A DNA stretch of 64,000 bases from Microbacterium oryzae (GTDB taxonomy: Bacteria; Actinomycetota; Actinomycetes; Actinomycetales; Microbacteriaceae). Position 1 is the stretch's first letter. Each line of letters opens with the position of its first letter. Where the stretch lies: assembly GCF_009735645.1 (NCBI RefSeq), contig NZ_CP032550.1:2108001-2172000 (forward strand), written 5' to 3'. The position numbers and the translations under genes were made by a program. This document shows, in pieces, positions 1 through 8,368 of this stretch. The notes under the pieces were generated by a model. The model worked only from the letters and a program-made list of their open reading frames with translations. It had not been told where the DNA came from and did no database searches.

Positions 1-1
1 C

Positions 2-142
2 GCCGCGCTCGAGCGGCAGCTGCGGGCGAGCACCGCCGACCCCGCCCAGGTGACCGAGCTGCTCACTCTGTCGGCCCAGACCCGTCGGCAGATGCAGGAA
101 GCGACCTCCGCTGTCGATGGAGGGCATGACGGCTCCTGCTGA
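2..142 (+). CDS. C-terminal fragment of an unknown protein
   Basis: An open reading frame enters from the left edge and ends at a TGA 7 bp before the convergent phosphatase gene. The visible 46 residues are Gln/Arg/Ala-rich and look helical, with a short Gly/His/Asp tail ending GSC. No domain can be recognised from this piece. It could be the tail of a regulator or a coiled-coil protein, but the start lies outside the window. The call as coding rests on the uninterrupted frame and its fit against the convergent neighbour. Confidence 0.45.
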   Translation, partial: AALERQLRASTADPAQVTELLTLSAQTRRQMQEATSAVDGGHDGSC

Positions 143-149
143 CCCGCCG

Positions 150-2207
150 TCACGTCTCCCGACGCAGGGCCAGCACCGTGAGGTCGTCGTCGATGTCCCC
201 GGCTTCGGCCATCCGCACCACCGCCGCGACCGCCTCGTCAGCAGAGCGCGCGTCGGCGGCCGCTCGCCACGCCTCGGCGAGGTCGGCAAGAGACCCGCCG
301 AGGGCGTCGAGCACGCCGTCGCTGACCACCACGAGCGTCTCTCCGACCTCGAGGCGGTCGGTCTCGATCTCGCGGGGCTCGTCCGGCGCGATCCCGAGCG
401 GCAGCCCGTTCGCCCTCAGCCGTCGCACCGAGCCGTCCGGCCCCACGACAGCGGCCAAACCGTGGCCTGCGTCGGAGTAGGTGACGGTGCCGGACGGTCC
501 GTGCACGAACGCGTGGAACAGCGTGACGAACGCGCCGGTGTTCTCGAGGTCCCCGGCCATGCTCCGCTCGGTCTCGACGAGCGGTCGCACGATCTCGTCG
601 TCCCGTCCGTGCGCACGCAGCAGCGATCGCGCCGTGGCGGCGAGGATGGCCGCGCCCGCGCCCTTGCCCATGACGTCGGCGAGCGTCAGCACCACGCCGT
701 GGTCGAGGCCATACCAGTCGTAGAAGTCGCCGCCGACCGACCCGGCGGGCACGACGCGCGCCGCCAGGTCGTAGCCGGCCAGGGAGGGCACCTCGGCCGG
801 CAGCAGGCCCGCCTGAACCTGAGCAGCTCGCCGCAGCTCGGCGCGCTCCACGGTGACGTCGCGCATCATCGTGACGACGCCGCCACCCGCGCTCTCCGGC
901 AGGCGCGCGGTGGTGAACGCGACCACCCGCTCGTCGTCGGGCTGCGCGCGGACCACCAGCGCGAGGTCGCGCACGTCCGTGCCGGCCAGCGACAGCGCGA
1001 AGGGCAGCTCCTCCGTGTCGAGGCCCGTGCCATCCAGATTGCGGATGCCCTGCAGGTCCGCCCGTCGCCCGGCCCCCGGCTCCTCCTCATCCGAGATCTC
1101 CGAGCCCAGCAGCAGGCGGGTGGCCGCGGCGTTCCGCAGCAGGACCTCGCCGTCGCGATCCACGACCCGCACCCCCTCCGCCATGGTGTCGACGATGGTC
1201 TCGAGCAGCTTCGCCTGCGCCTCGGCGTCGTCGCGTGATCGGGTGAGAGCCGAGGCCAGATCCGCTCGGTCGTCGCGTTCGAGGGCGAGCGCCAGACCGA
1301 CCGCGCAGAACAGCACCCCGTACAGCTGAGCGGCCGCGATCTGCGTGGTCGCGTTGCCCGCCTCGAGGAACGGCCCGGCGCCGTGCGCCGTCAGCCCGAT
1401 CGTGAGCGCGGCGACGAGACAGCCCTGGAGCGCGACGAGCTCTGCCGGCAGGCGACTGCCGCCCCAGCACGCGAGAGTGAGCAGCGGGAAGACGATCGTG
1501 AGCTGGCCCGGGGAGAGGAACCAGGCGAGGTGCACCAGCGGGGTCGCCACCAGCAGCGCGATCCACTCGACGGGCCGCGACCGCACCCGCGCGCCGAGCT
1601 GATCGAGAAGCGCACGACGGTCGGTCGTGCGCCGCCGCTGCAGGTGCTCGGCGGTGGCGAACACCAGCGGCACGAGGACCACGATGCTGCCCAGATTGCG
1701 CGCGAGCCACAGCAGGCAGACGTCCCATCGCCATCCCGGCCCGGCGAGAAGCGACTCGGCTTCGATCAGCGGCACCGACAGCACGGCTCCGGCGAGCGCG
1801 GCGAAGAAGAACCACCACAGCTCGCCGCGGTCGAGCACCCGGGCGCCCGAGTGCGAGCGGAGGCCGGGGCGGCGTCTCCGGAGGAGCGCGGCGGGGACCA
1901 CCGCCTGCACGACCGCGGCCACGGACCCGAAGAGACTGCCGAGCCACGTTCCGCCGGTGGCGACGACGATCGCGCAGGTGATCGCCGCCATGAGCGCGAT
2001 GTCCACCACGACACCGCGGCGGCCGATTCGCGCGACCATCCACAGCACCGACACGGCGGCGGCCGGCCAGATCAGGCCGAAGTTGCTCTCCGGCAGGACC
2101 GTCGCACGCCCCACGGCGACGGCGAACGCGTAGACGAGGGCAGCGCCCAGCGTGGTCACCAGCTCCGGGATCCCCAACCGTCGAGTCCGGGTCGACGCAT
2201 GCGCCAC
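150..2207 (-). CDS. membrane-bound PAS / SpoIIE-type PP2C serine phosphatase
   Basis: 685 residues. The N-terminal ~300 residues are strongly hydrophobic with several membrane spans and resemble MASE1 sensor domains. A PAS-like segment follows (about 320-430; note ETIVDTMAEGVRVVDRDGEV), then a SpoIIE/PP2C phosphatase domain from about 455 to the end. Metal-binding motifs are visible: VGGDFYDWY, LADVMGKG, SDGV and DDDLTVL. Such proteins dephosphorylate anti-sigma antagonists in partner-switching stress pathways. No anti-sigma kinase or STAS antagonist is encoded nearby, so the partner is unknown. I chose the GTG at 2207 because GGAGG precedes it by 7 nt; the longer upstream open frame has a composition unlike protein. 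A TAGGCT -10 lies at 2271-2266. Confidence 0.85.
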   Translation of the reverse strand: MAHASTRTRRLGIPELVTTLGAALVYAFAVAVGRATVLPESNFGLIWPAAAVSVLWMVARIGRRGVVVDIALMAAITCAIVVATGGTWLGSLFGSVAAVVQAVVPAALLRRRRPGLRSHSGARVLDRGELWWFFFAALAGAVLSVPLIEAESLLAGPGWRWDVCLLWLARNLGSIVVLVPLVFATAEHLQRRRTTDRRALLDQLGARVRSRPVEWIALLVATPLVHLAWFLSPGQLTIVFPLLTLACWGGSRLPAELVALQGCLVAALTIGLTAHGAGPFLEAGNATTQIAAAQLYGVLFCAVGLALALERDDRADLASALTRSRDDAEAQAKLLETIVDTMAEGVRVVDRDGEVLLRNAAATRLLLGSEISDEEEPGAGRRADLQGIRNLDGTGLDTEELPFALSLAGTDVRDLALVVRAQPDDERVVAFTTARLPESAGGGVVTMMRDVTVERAELRRAAQVQAGLLPAEVPSLAGYDLAARVVPAGSVGGDFYDWYGLDHGVVLTLADVMGKGAGAAILAATARSLLRAHGRDDEIVRPLVETERSMAGDLENTGAFVTLFHAFVHGPSGTVTYSDAGHGLAAVVGPDGSVRRLRANGLPLGIAPDEPREIETDRLEVGETLVVVSDGVLDALGGSLADLAEAWRAAADARSADEAVAAVVRMAEAGDIDDDLTVLALRRET

Positions 2208-2317
2208 AGCTCGGCCTCCGTTCGTGGTCGCCCACTGCCCCCGCCCCCGCGGAGGTGCTGCCTCGAGCCTAGAAGAGATCAGCGGCGGCGGCGCTGCGGA
2301 ACGGCGGAAGCGGACGC

Positions 2318-2357
2318 TGTCAAGCACCGACGCACACGGTCTCCGGACCGCTACCGT
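2318..2357 (+). promoter_or_regulatory. TGTCAAG box plus -10 in front of the antiporter gene
   Basis: TGTCAAG at 2318-2324 is followed 34 bp later (start to start) by the hexamer TACCGT at 2352-2357. The same box with the same 34-bp offset occurs at 55707/55741. There is a leader of about 85 nt before the start codon at 2448. The rest of the 240-bp divergent gap holds the TAGGCT -10 of the phosphatase gene and nothing else I can identify. Confidence 0.45.
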
Positions 2358-2447
2358 GTGCGAGCGGCATCCGCTGAGACGTCGACGCGACGGACGCGGT
2401 CCGACGTCGGCACCGGCCCCGCGCCGACCGCCGTCAGGAAGGGCCTC

Positions 2448-3746
2448 ATGTCGCTGGATCCCGTCGGGCTGCTCTATCTCGCGGCCAGCATCGCGACGCT
2501 GGTCGCCGCCCTCCTGCCGCGCCTGCTGGGGCGCGTGCCGGTGTCGATGCCGATCGTGTTCGTCGCGGCCGGCATGGGCGCGTTCGCCCTCTTCCCCGAC
2601 CTGCCCGACCCGAATCCGCTGCAGCACCCCGACCTCACCCTGCATCTCACCGAGGTCTGCGTGATCGTCTCGCTGATGGGCGCGGGGCTCGCGATCAACC
2701 GCCGTTTCAGCTGGCGCACCTGGTCGACGACCTGGCGGCTGCTGGGGATCACCATGCCGCTGTCGATCGCGGCCGTCGCCTTCCTCGGATGGTGGGGGCT
2801 GGGCCTCGGCGTCGCCAGCGCCGTCCTCCTGGCGGCGGCGCTCGCCCCCACCGACCCGGTGCTCGCGAGCGAGGTGCAGGTCAGCGAGCCCCTCACCGAT
2901 GACGAGGGCGGCGACGACGACGAGGCCCGCTTCGCCGTGACATCGGAGGCGGGGCTCAACGACGGCTTGGCCTTTCCGTTCACGTATGCGGCGATCGCGA
3001 TCAGCCTGGCCGGGGTCGCGCCATCCGGCTGGCTTGGAAAATGGCTGCTGCTCGACGTGCTCTGGCGTCTCAGCGTCGGCGTGCTCGTCGGGCTGGGAGT
3101 GGGATGGCTGCTGCGGCGAATGTTCTTCTCCTCCGTCTCGCAGCGGCTCGGCTTCGCCGACCGGGCGGACGGCTTCATCGCCCTCGGCGCGACGTTCCTC
3201 GCGTACGGCGCGGCCGAGGTCGCGGAGGGCTACGGGTTCGTCGCCGTCTTCGTGTGCGCGTGCACCATCCGGGCCGGCGAGCGCGCGCACGGTCTCCATG
3301 CGGTCCTTCACACCTTCGTGGAGCAGGTCGAGCGCCTGCTCACGGTCGTCGTGCTCATCCTGCTCGGCGGCGCCGTCGCGCGCGGTCTGCTCGAGGCCGT
3401 CGCCATCGAGGACGTGCTGTTCGCGATCGTGCTGATCCTGATCATCCGCCCCCTGCTGGGGTGGCTCGGGATGACGCCCGGCAAGACCGGGCCGCGCGAG
3501 CGCGGCGCCATCGCCTTCTTCGGGGTGCGCGGCGTCGGGTCGCTCTTCTACATCGCCTACGCGCTCGAGCACGGCGACTTCCCGGGGGCCGAGCGGCTGT
3601 GGGCTGTCGCCTCCCTCGTCGTCCTCGGCTCGGTGCTCGTCCACGGGGTGGCGGCCACCCCGGCGATGGCACTGCTGGATCGCGCGCGACGCCGGCGGGC
3701 GAAGCAGCGCGGCGAGCAGACCGGCGAGGTGGACATCCCCGTCTGA
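2448..3746 (+). CDS. cation/proton antiporter (CPA1/NhaP type)
   Basis: 432 residues, almost entirely hydrophobic, with about 12 membrane segments. It fits the CPA1 monovalent cation:proton antiporter family, which exchanges Na+ or K+ for H+ across the inner membrane. Supporting motifs are ALAPTDPVLASEVQV and SEAGLNDGLAFPF, the latter holding the Asn-Asp pair characteristic of electroneutral NhaP-like exchangers, and FFGVRGVGSLFYI near the C-terminus. The short acidic loop between them (TDDEGGDDDEARF) is cytoplasmic or metal-exposed by inference. AGGAAGGG stands 6 nt before the ATG. The gene is divergent from the SpoIIE phosphatase, which may share its stress context. The ion actually carried cannot be read from sequence. 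Confidence 0.85.
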   Translation: MSLDPVGLLYLAASIATLVAALLPRLLGRVPVSMPIVFVAAGMGAFALFPDLPDPNPLQHPDLTLHLTEVCVIVSLMGAGLAINRRFSWRTWSTTWRLLGITMPLSIAAVAFLGWWGLGLGVASAVLLAAALAPTDPVLASEVQVSEPLTDDEGGDDDEARFAVTSEAGLNDGLAFPFTYAAIAISLAGVAPSGWLGKWLLLDVLWRLSVGVLVGLGVGWLLRRMFFSSVSQRLGFADRADGFIALGATFLAYGAAEVAEGYGFVAVFVCACTIRAGERAHGLHAVLHTFVEQVERLLTVVVLILLGGAVARGLLEAVAIEDVLFAIVLILIIRPLLGWLGMTPGKTGPRERGAIAFFGVRGVGSLFYIAYALEHGDFPGAERLWAVASLVVLGSVLVHGVAATPAMALLDRARRRRAKQRGEQTGEVDIPV

Positions 3747-3789
3747 GCGACGGCAGGGCTCCGCCGCCTCTGGCCTTCGGCCCGGGGGC

Positions 3790-3828
3790 TGTCAAGGCCT
3801 TCGGCCCGGGTCGCGGTGCTGATCGGAT
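3790..3828 (+). promoter_or_regulatory. TGTCAAG box and weak -10, leaderless arrangement
   Basis: TGTCAAG at 3790-3796 precedes a weak hexamer TCGGAT at 3823-3828, which ends 6 nt before the ATG at 3835. A short direct repeat (CCTTCGGCCCGGG) brackets the box. Confidence 0.35.
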
Positions 3829-3834
3829 GGGTCC

Positions 3835-4530
3835 ATGCCTCCTCTCGCCTCGGCCGCAGGTTCGCTCCTCGCGCAGTTCTTCGTGGCGCTGACCCGCGTG
3901 CGGCACCCGCGCCCCATCCATCCGCACGGCGTCGCTCTCGCGGGCGAGATGCGCTGGCTCGGCGCGAGCGCATCGGGCATCTCGTGGATCGACGAGCCGC
4001 CCGCCGGCGCGGTCGCCGTGCGCGCACGCCTCTCGCGCTCGATCGGGGTGCCGGCACCCCTGCCCGACGTCATCGGCCTCGCGCTGCGAGCCGAGGGGTC
4101 GGCGGGCCCGGTGGATATCGCCTTCGCGTCCACCGGCCGGGCGCGGTTCTCCCGCTTCGCCCTCCTCCCGCGCCTCTCGCCCTCCGCCGCGTGGTCGAGC
4201 ACGATCCTCCCGTACCGAGGCAGCCACGGACCGGTCCTGCTCGCGGTGCGCCCGCTCGGTCCCGACGATCTGCCGTCCGACCCGGAGGACATCGCCCGGA
4301 GGCTGCGGACGACCCCCTGGCGTCTGCGGGTCTACGCGGCGCGACCGAGGGGGCGGTGGCATCCGTTCGCCGACCTCACGCTGCGCGCCGAGGAGGGCAC
4401 GCTCGACACCGGCCGGCGCATCGACGTCGGGCGTCACACGCCGCCGGGAGCGACCATCGCGCCGTGGATCTCCGCCCTGCGCGACCCGTCCTACCGCTCC
4501 GTGCAGGGGCGCTCCGGCGCCCGCGGCTGA
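3835..4530 (+). CDS. uncharacterised 231-residue protein, distantly catalase-like in layout
   Basis: I do not recognise this family with confidence. It has no signal peptide or membrane span. The order of segments (an N-terminal RHPRPIHPHGVALAGEMRW stretch, an arginine-containing strand VAVRARLSRS, then LPDVIGLALR followed by DIAFASTG) loosely recalls the barrel of heme catalases (VAVRFST ... RDxRGFALKFYT ... DxVGN). The catalytic Asn and the proximal Tyr-Arg region cannot be placed, so a heme enzyme is speculation. It ends 2 bp before the convergent MBL-hydrolase gene. No Shine-Dalgarno is evident; a leaderless start fits the hexamer 6 nt upstream. Confidence 0.6.
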   Translation: MPPLASAAGSLLAQFFVALTRVRHPRPIHPHGVALAGEMRWLGASASGISWIDEPPAGAVAVRARLSRSIGVPAPLPDVIGLALRAEGSAGPVDIAFASTGRARFSRFALLPRLSPSAAWSSTILPYRGSHGPVLLAVRPLGPDDLPSDPEDIARRLRTTPWRLRVYAARPRGRWHPFADLTLRAEEGTLDTGRRIDVGRHTPPGATIAPWISALRDPSYRSVQGRSGARG

Positions 4531-4532
4531 CC

Positions 4533-5291
4533 TCAGCGGGCTCCGCCCGCGCGGGCGGCGGCGACGGCTGCCCGCACCCCGCCCGTCCACGGCTCGCCGT
4601 GGCCCGGCAGCATGATGCCCGCCTCGGTCTCCGCCAGCGCGTCGAGCGATGACAGGGCCGTGCGGCTGTCGGCCGTCGCGGCGTTCGCGACGACATGAGG
4701 GCCGGTCTCGCCGGTGTACGGGTCGAGCGTCACGATCGCGTCGCCGGAGAACAGCACGCCGAGCTCGTCGAAGAGCAGCGCGCAGTGGCCGTCGGTGTGG
4801 CCCGGCGTCCAGAGGGGAACGGGTGCGCCGGGCGCGTCCAGCGACTTCCCGTGCACGAACGACCCGTCGGCGTCCACGCCCTTCACGTTCAGCGCGCCGT
4901 TGCGCACCATGCTCGCGAGCACGGGCAGCGCCTGCGGGTAGCGCACGAGATATGGGGGTCGGGCGGCCTCGTGACGGTACCGATACGGATGGCGGGCGAG
5001 CCGGCCATCCCGCGGGTGGACCTTCACCGGCACCCGGTGCTGATCGTGCAGCCGGCGCGCCATGCCGACGTGGTCGAAATGCGCGTGCGTGAGGAGGAGC
5101 GCATCGATGTCACCGACCCGCGCGCCGAGGTGCTCCAGCAGCTGCTGGAGCGGCCCCCACGTGCGCGGCAGACCCGCATCGACGAGGGTCATCCCCTCCG
5201 GACGGACGACGAGATAGCAGTTGACCTCCGCCACGTTCAGGCGGAAGACGCCGTCGGCCGGTTCGCTCCACGGAGGTGTGCTCGTGCTCAT
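4533..5291 (-). CDS. MBL-fold metallo-hydrolase
   Basis: 252 residues of the metallo-beta-lactamase superfamily, single domain. The canonical dinuclear-metal motif THAHFDH is present, with further ligands in GHTDGH, the central Asp in LFSGDAIV and the terminal LPGHGEP. This is the glyoxalase-II/hydrolase-like layout; the substrate is unknown. I chose the ATG at 5291; a GTG six codons upstream is possible. The hexamer CAGGGT sits 6 nt before this ATG, and a CGGCAAG element lies 34 bp further up (5337-5331), the geometry of the TGTCAAG promoters listed elsewhere. It is convergent with the preceding gene and divergent from the SDR gene. Confidence 0.85.
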   Translation of the reverse strand: MSTSTPPWSEPADGVFRLNVAEVNCYLVVRPEGMTLVDAGLPRTWGPLQQLLEHLGARVGDIDALLLTHAHFDHVGMARRLHDQHRVPVKVHPRDGRLARHPYRYRHEAARPPYLVRYPQALPVLASMVRNGALNVKGVDADGSFVHGKSLDAPGAPVPLWTPGHTDGHCALLFDELGVLFSGDAIVTLDPYTGETGPHVVANAATADSRTALSSLDALAETEAGIMLPGHGEPWTGGVRAAVAAARAGGAR

Positions 5292-5456
5292 GACAGCACC
5301 CTGCGGCACCGATCGCGCAGGTTACAGAGGCTTGCCGCCGCGTGCTCGCGGTGTTAGGCGGCATGGTGCCACGCGCCCGGCGATATCGGAACCCCCTGCC
5401 CTCGCGGCGGACGAGCGCCTTTCATATGCAGAAGACGCCACCTTCAGGAGGAGCGA

Positions 5457-5486
5457 ATGCCGAGATCAGAATCGAGCGGGGAGTGA
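5457..5486 (+). other. nine-residue leader reading frame coupled to the SDR start
   Basis: The best Shine-Dalgarno in this gap (AGGAGGAG) precedes an ATG at 5457 that encodes only MPRSESSGE and then stops. Its TGA (5484-5486) overlaps the GTG of the SDR gene (5483) as GTGA. This looks like a leader peptide feeding ribosomes into the SDR gene, or a frameshift/sequencing error that cut off the true N-terminus. Confidence 0.4.
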
Positions 5487-6412
5487 AGCGCGCCCTCGGC
5501 TCCGACACCGTGGTCGTGATCCTCGGCGCCTCGAGCGGCATCGGCCGCGCGGCCGCGCGCCGGTTCGCGAAGCGGCGCACGCGGCTCGTGCTGTGCGCGC
5601 GGTCGACGGAGAGCCTCGCCGCGGTCGCGGAGGAGTGCCGGAAGCGCGGCGCGAGCGACGTCCTCCCCATCGCGCTCGACATCACGGAGTCGGACGCGGT
5701 CAGCGAGATGCTCGCGACAGTCGAGGCCCGCTACGGGCGGATCGACGTGTGGGTGGGGTCGAGCTCCGTCTACAGCTTCGGCCCGTACGAGACCCTGCCG
5801 CCCGAAGTGGTCCGACGCGTGATCGAGGTCAACCTCATCGGCCAGATGCAGGCGGCCCAGGCGGCCATCCCGCTGCTCGAGCGCGGGCGGGGCGTACTGA
5901 TCCTCATCGGCTCGGTGCTGTCGGAGCTCGCCGCGCCCTACATCGCCCCGTACGTCGCCAGCAAGCACGGCATCGCCGGCTTCGCCAAGGTCCTGCGTCT
6001 CGAGCTGCGCGGTCGCGTCGACGTGTCGCTGGTCCTGCCCGCCACCGTCGATACCCCGATCTACCAGCACGCGGCGAGCAGCACCGGCCGGAGGCAGCGC
6101 GCACTGCCGCCGGCCATCTCGCCGGCGCGGGTGGCGCGGGCCATCGTCAAGACCGCGCGGCGCCCGCGTCGACGGATGGTCGTGGGCCGCGCTCAGGGAG
6201 CGGCCCTATATCTCCGCCCCTTCAGCCCCGCGCTCGTCGACGGGTTCATGTCGGCGTACATGCGCGTCGTCGGCGTGCGCACGCGCTCGGCCGCCCCCAC
6301 CGACGGCAATCTCTTCCGGCCGGAGCCCGGCGTCAATGCGGTCGACGGCGGATGGCGCTGGTGGCGCACCGGGGAGGCGAAGCAGAAGGAGCGCTCTCGT
6401 CAACCCCATTAA
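5483..6412 (+). CDS. short-chain dehydrogenase/reductase (SDR)
   Basis: 309 residues. The Rossmann motif GASSGIG is near the N-terminus (VVVILGASSGIGRAAARRF), so an NAD(P)-dependent oxidoreductase is expected. The classical active site reads S...YxxxK as GSVLSELAAPYIAPYVASKHG, with the Ser in LIGSV and YVASK carrying Tyr and Lys. The ~70-residue C-terminal extension is typical of the actinobacterial SDR class often found near stress genes. The substrate cannot be predicted. I chose GTG 5483 by the overlap with the leader frame; an in-frame ATG at 5426 would add 19 residues but lacks a ribosome site. The next gene, an SRPBCC protein, starts 77 bp downstream on the same strand. Confidence 0.85.
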   Translation: MKRALGSDTVVVILGASSGIGRAAARRFAKRRTRLVLCARSTESLAAVAEECRKRGASDVLPIALDITESDAVSEMLATVEARYGRIDVWVGSSSVYSFGPYETLPPEVVRRVIEVNLIGQMQAAQAAIPLLERGRGVLILIGSVLSELAAPYIAPYVASKHGIAGFAKVLRLELRGRVDVSLVLPATVDTPIYQHAASSTGRRQRALPPAISPARVARAIVKTARRPRRRMVVGRAQGAALYLRPFSPALVDGFMSAYMRVVGVRTRSAAPTDGNLFRPEPGVNAVDGGWRWWRTGEAKQKERSRQPH

Positions 6413-6489
6413 GGCGCGGGGCGAGCAGTGCATACCGTCGAGAGACGACACACCGAGAGAACGCATTCGACGAGATTCCGAGGCAGATC

Positions 6490-6924
6490 ATGGCGACAGT
6501 GCTGACAGGACAGATCGACGTGGCCGCCCCTCCGGGGCAGGTCTACGAGTGCTGGACGGACGTGGCGTCCTTCCCGGACGTCCTCGAGATGGTCCAGTCC
6601 GTCCGCGTCGTGGATGAGGTGCGGTCGTTCTGGCAGGTGCGGATCGGACGCAGCGTGCAGGACTTCTACGCCGACATCGTGGATGCCGTGCCGGGCCGGC
6701 GCGTCGGCTGGCAGAGCACCGACGGCATCCTGCACTCCGGGCACGTCGAGATCGAGGAGCAGGGCGACAGCACGCACGTGACGCTCCGCGCGGTGTGGGA
6801 TCAGCAGGACCCCTTCGCCGGCATCGGCCTCCCGGTCGCCATCGACCAGGACATCGCGCAGCGCGATCTCCAGCGCTTCAAGCGGATGGTCGAGGCCCGC
6901 GCCCGCAGCGACATCTCGCGCTGA
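6490..6924 (+). CDS. SRPBCC (START/polyketide-cyclase-like) small protein
   Basis: 144 residues. The opening (TGQIDVAAPPGQVYECWTDVASFPDVLEMVQSVR) and the alternating strands ending in a C-terminal helix match the SRPBCC hydrophobic-ligand-binding fold (polyketide cyclase/dehydrase family). No catalytic residues can be assigned; these proteins bind lipids or aromatic ligands, and many are stress-induced. A paralogue of similar length lies at 11649-12098, sharing motifs such as GWQSTDGILHSGHVE versus VWQSTDGVVHNGRVE. It is convergent with the DUF488 gene 15 bp downstream. Confidence 0.8.
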   Translation: MATVLTGQIDVAAPPGQVYECWTDVASFPDVLEMVQSVRVVDEVRSFWQVRIGRSVQDFYADIVDAVPGRRVGWQSTDGILHSGHVEIEEQGDSTHVTLRAVWDQQDPFAGIGLPVAIDQDIAQRDLQRFKRMVEARARSDISR

Positions 6925-6939
6925 GACTCGGGCAGCGGG

Positions 6940-7482
6940 TCAGGACGCCGGTTCCTCCTCCGGCGGATACCAGACCCGCTGCCCCTCCACGCGCGCGAAC
7001 GACGTCAGCGTGTGGGGCCGATTCGACGTGCGGCTCATTATGTCGAGCACCTCGACGCCGCGCACCACGAGCGCGTCGCCGATGAGGGAGCGATGGCAGC
7101 GCCACGGCACCGCCTCCGCGCACATGATCGCCACGCGCCGCTCCTCCGCGAGCCCGATGAGCTCGTCCACGCCGCCGGCGAATGCCTCCGTCTGCATGTA
7201 GTCGGCGTAGCTCTGGAAGCTGTGGTTGCGCCACGCCCCGTTGACGGTGGGCTCGCCCACGCGCGTGTACCGCCGTCCGCCGAGATCCTCGAGGAGGCGA
7301 TACCCGATGCCCGCGGCCTCCAGGGAGCGGGGCAGCTCGTCACGCCCGAACTGCGGGTTGCGGCGCGATCCCACCACCGAGCGCACGTCGCCGATGAGCT
7401 CGACGCCGTTGACCTCGAGCATCTCGAGGAACTCCTCCAGCGGATGGTTGGAGTGCCCGACCGTCAGCACCTGCGTCGTCAT
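6940..7482 (-). CDS. DUF488 family protein
   Basis: 180 residues of the DUF488 family. Visible conserved pieces are TVGHSNHPLEEF, IGDVRSVVGSRRNPQF and the Cys pair in IMCAEAVPWRCHRSLIGDAL. The biochemical role of this family is not established, though the conserved Cys/His cluster suggests metal binding or a nucleic-acid-related activity. GGGAGG stands 5 nt before the ATG, and a TAGCGT hexamer lies upstream at 7505-7500. The neighbour upstream on the same strand is the XRE regulator. Confidence 0.85.
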   Translation of the reverse strand: MTTQVLTVGHSNHPLEEFLEMLEVNGVELIGDVRSVVGSRRNPQFGRDELPRSLEAAGIGYRLLEDLGGRRYTRVGEPTVNGAWRNHSFQSYADYMQTEAFAGGVDELIGLAEERRVAIMCAEAVPWRCHRSLIGDALVVRGVEVLDIMSRTSNRPHTLTSFARVEGQRVWYPPEEEPAS

Positions 7483-7515
7483 GGATCCTCCCTGCCGCCA
7501 CGCTAGCAACCCGCG

Positions 7516-8307
7516 TCAGTCGGCGGCCGGCACGTACATCACGACGTGCAGGTCGACGGCGTCGGATGGCACGAGACGGTGATGATCGAAGGCGAGGAGA
7601 CCCTCCTCGCGATGCCGGAACATCCGCCGCCGCGAGGCGAAGCGCGACACCTCCAGCTCCGACCACTGCTCGCGGAAGTCGAGGCTGGAGGCGAGGAGCC
7701 GGTCGACGAGCGCGCGATGTCGCGGTGCGCCGAGACGCACGCCCGCCTCCGCGCGGAACTCCGCCAGGAACCGACGGCTGTCGCGCGCCCAGTCCGGCAG
7801 CATCTCGCGGAGCTCCGGGTCGGTGTAGATGAGCCAGAGGAGGTTGCGGTCGGCGACGTCGAGCGTGGCGATGCGCGGATACAGCCAGGCGTACCGCGGG
7901 TTCCAGCCGGCGATCGCCCAGTCGGTGGCGACGACGAACGCCGGGAAGTCGAGCGCGTCGACCAGCCGCTGCAGATGCACCGGCACGCTGTCGCGGTCGG
8001 GGGCGGATGGCCCCGCCTCCTGCTCCGCGAGGGCGAGCACGTACTCGGTCTCGTCGGCCGTGAGCGCGAGCACACGCGAGACCGCGACGAGCACCTGCCG
8101 AGAGACGTTGATGTCGCGCCCCTGCTCGAGCCACGTGTACCAGGAGCCGCTCACCCCGGCGAGCGTCGCGACCTCCTCGCGGCTGAGTCCGGTGTCGCTG
8201 CGCCGCGCGGACAGCGGGAGGCCGAGCGCGGTCCGGCTCGCCGATCGCCGCCGCGCCCCGAGGAACTCTCCGAGCTGCTCGCGGCGAGGAGTGCGAGGGC
8301 GGATCAC
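7516..8307 (-). CDS. XRE-family regulator with MmyB-like ligand-binding domain
   Basis: 263 residues. The N-terminal helix-turn-helix (GLSREEVATLAGVSGSWYTWLEQGRD) is the form found in MmyB-like regulators, followed by a C-terminal domain with WAIAGWNPRYAWLYPRI and FREQW that matches the MLTR/MmyB ligand-binding domain thought to bind fatty-acid-like ligands. In this class the target is often an adjacent divergent gene, usually an SDR; here the divergent gene is ilvD. The GTG start is set by TACCAT, which ends 6 nt upstream. That hexamer sits inside a perfect palindrome, suggesting autorepression. Confidence 0.85.
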   Translation of the reverse strand: MIRPRTPRREQLGEFLGARRRSASRTALGLPLSARRSDTGLSREEVATLAGVSGSWYTWLEQGRDINVSRQVLVAVSRVLALTADETEYVLALAEQEAGPSAPDRDSVPVHLQRLVDALDFPAFVVATDWAIAGWNPRYAWLYPRIATLDVADRNLLWLIYTDPELREMLPDWARDSRRFLAEFRAEAGVRLGAPRHRALVDRLLASSLDFREQWSELEVSRFASRRRMFRHREEGLLAFDHHRLVPSDAVDLHVVMYVPAAD

Positions 8308-8313
8308 TCCCCG

Positions 8314-8330
8314 ATGGTACTCGCAGTACC
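8314..8330 (-). promoter_or_regulatory. palindromic operator overlapping the -10 of the XRE gene
   Basis: GGTACT-CGC-AGTACC at 8316-8330 is a perfect 6-3-6 inverted repeat, with an extra AGTACC half-site directly following (8331-8336). The minus-strand -10 TACCAT (8319-8314) is buried in it, so a bound dimer would block the promoter of the regulator gene. The ilvD start at 8369 is only about 40 bp away, so both genes may be affected. Confidence 0.5.
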
Positions 8331-8368
8331 AGTACCGGCCGTGACTCCCCATGATCCGAGGAAGGTGC

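Noticed and set aside
3835..4530. Catalase-family call for the 231-residue protein
   Set aside because: Layout similarity only; catalytic Asn and the proximal Tyr/Arg motif cannot be found.
117..4652. Long open frames opposite or overlapping the phosphatase and antiporter genes (for example the frame spanning 150-3644 or 1383-3746)
   Set aside because: They are extensions or shadows in GC-rich DNA; composition is Arg/Pro/Ala/Asp-rich without domains, and real starts with ribosome sites lie inside.
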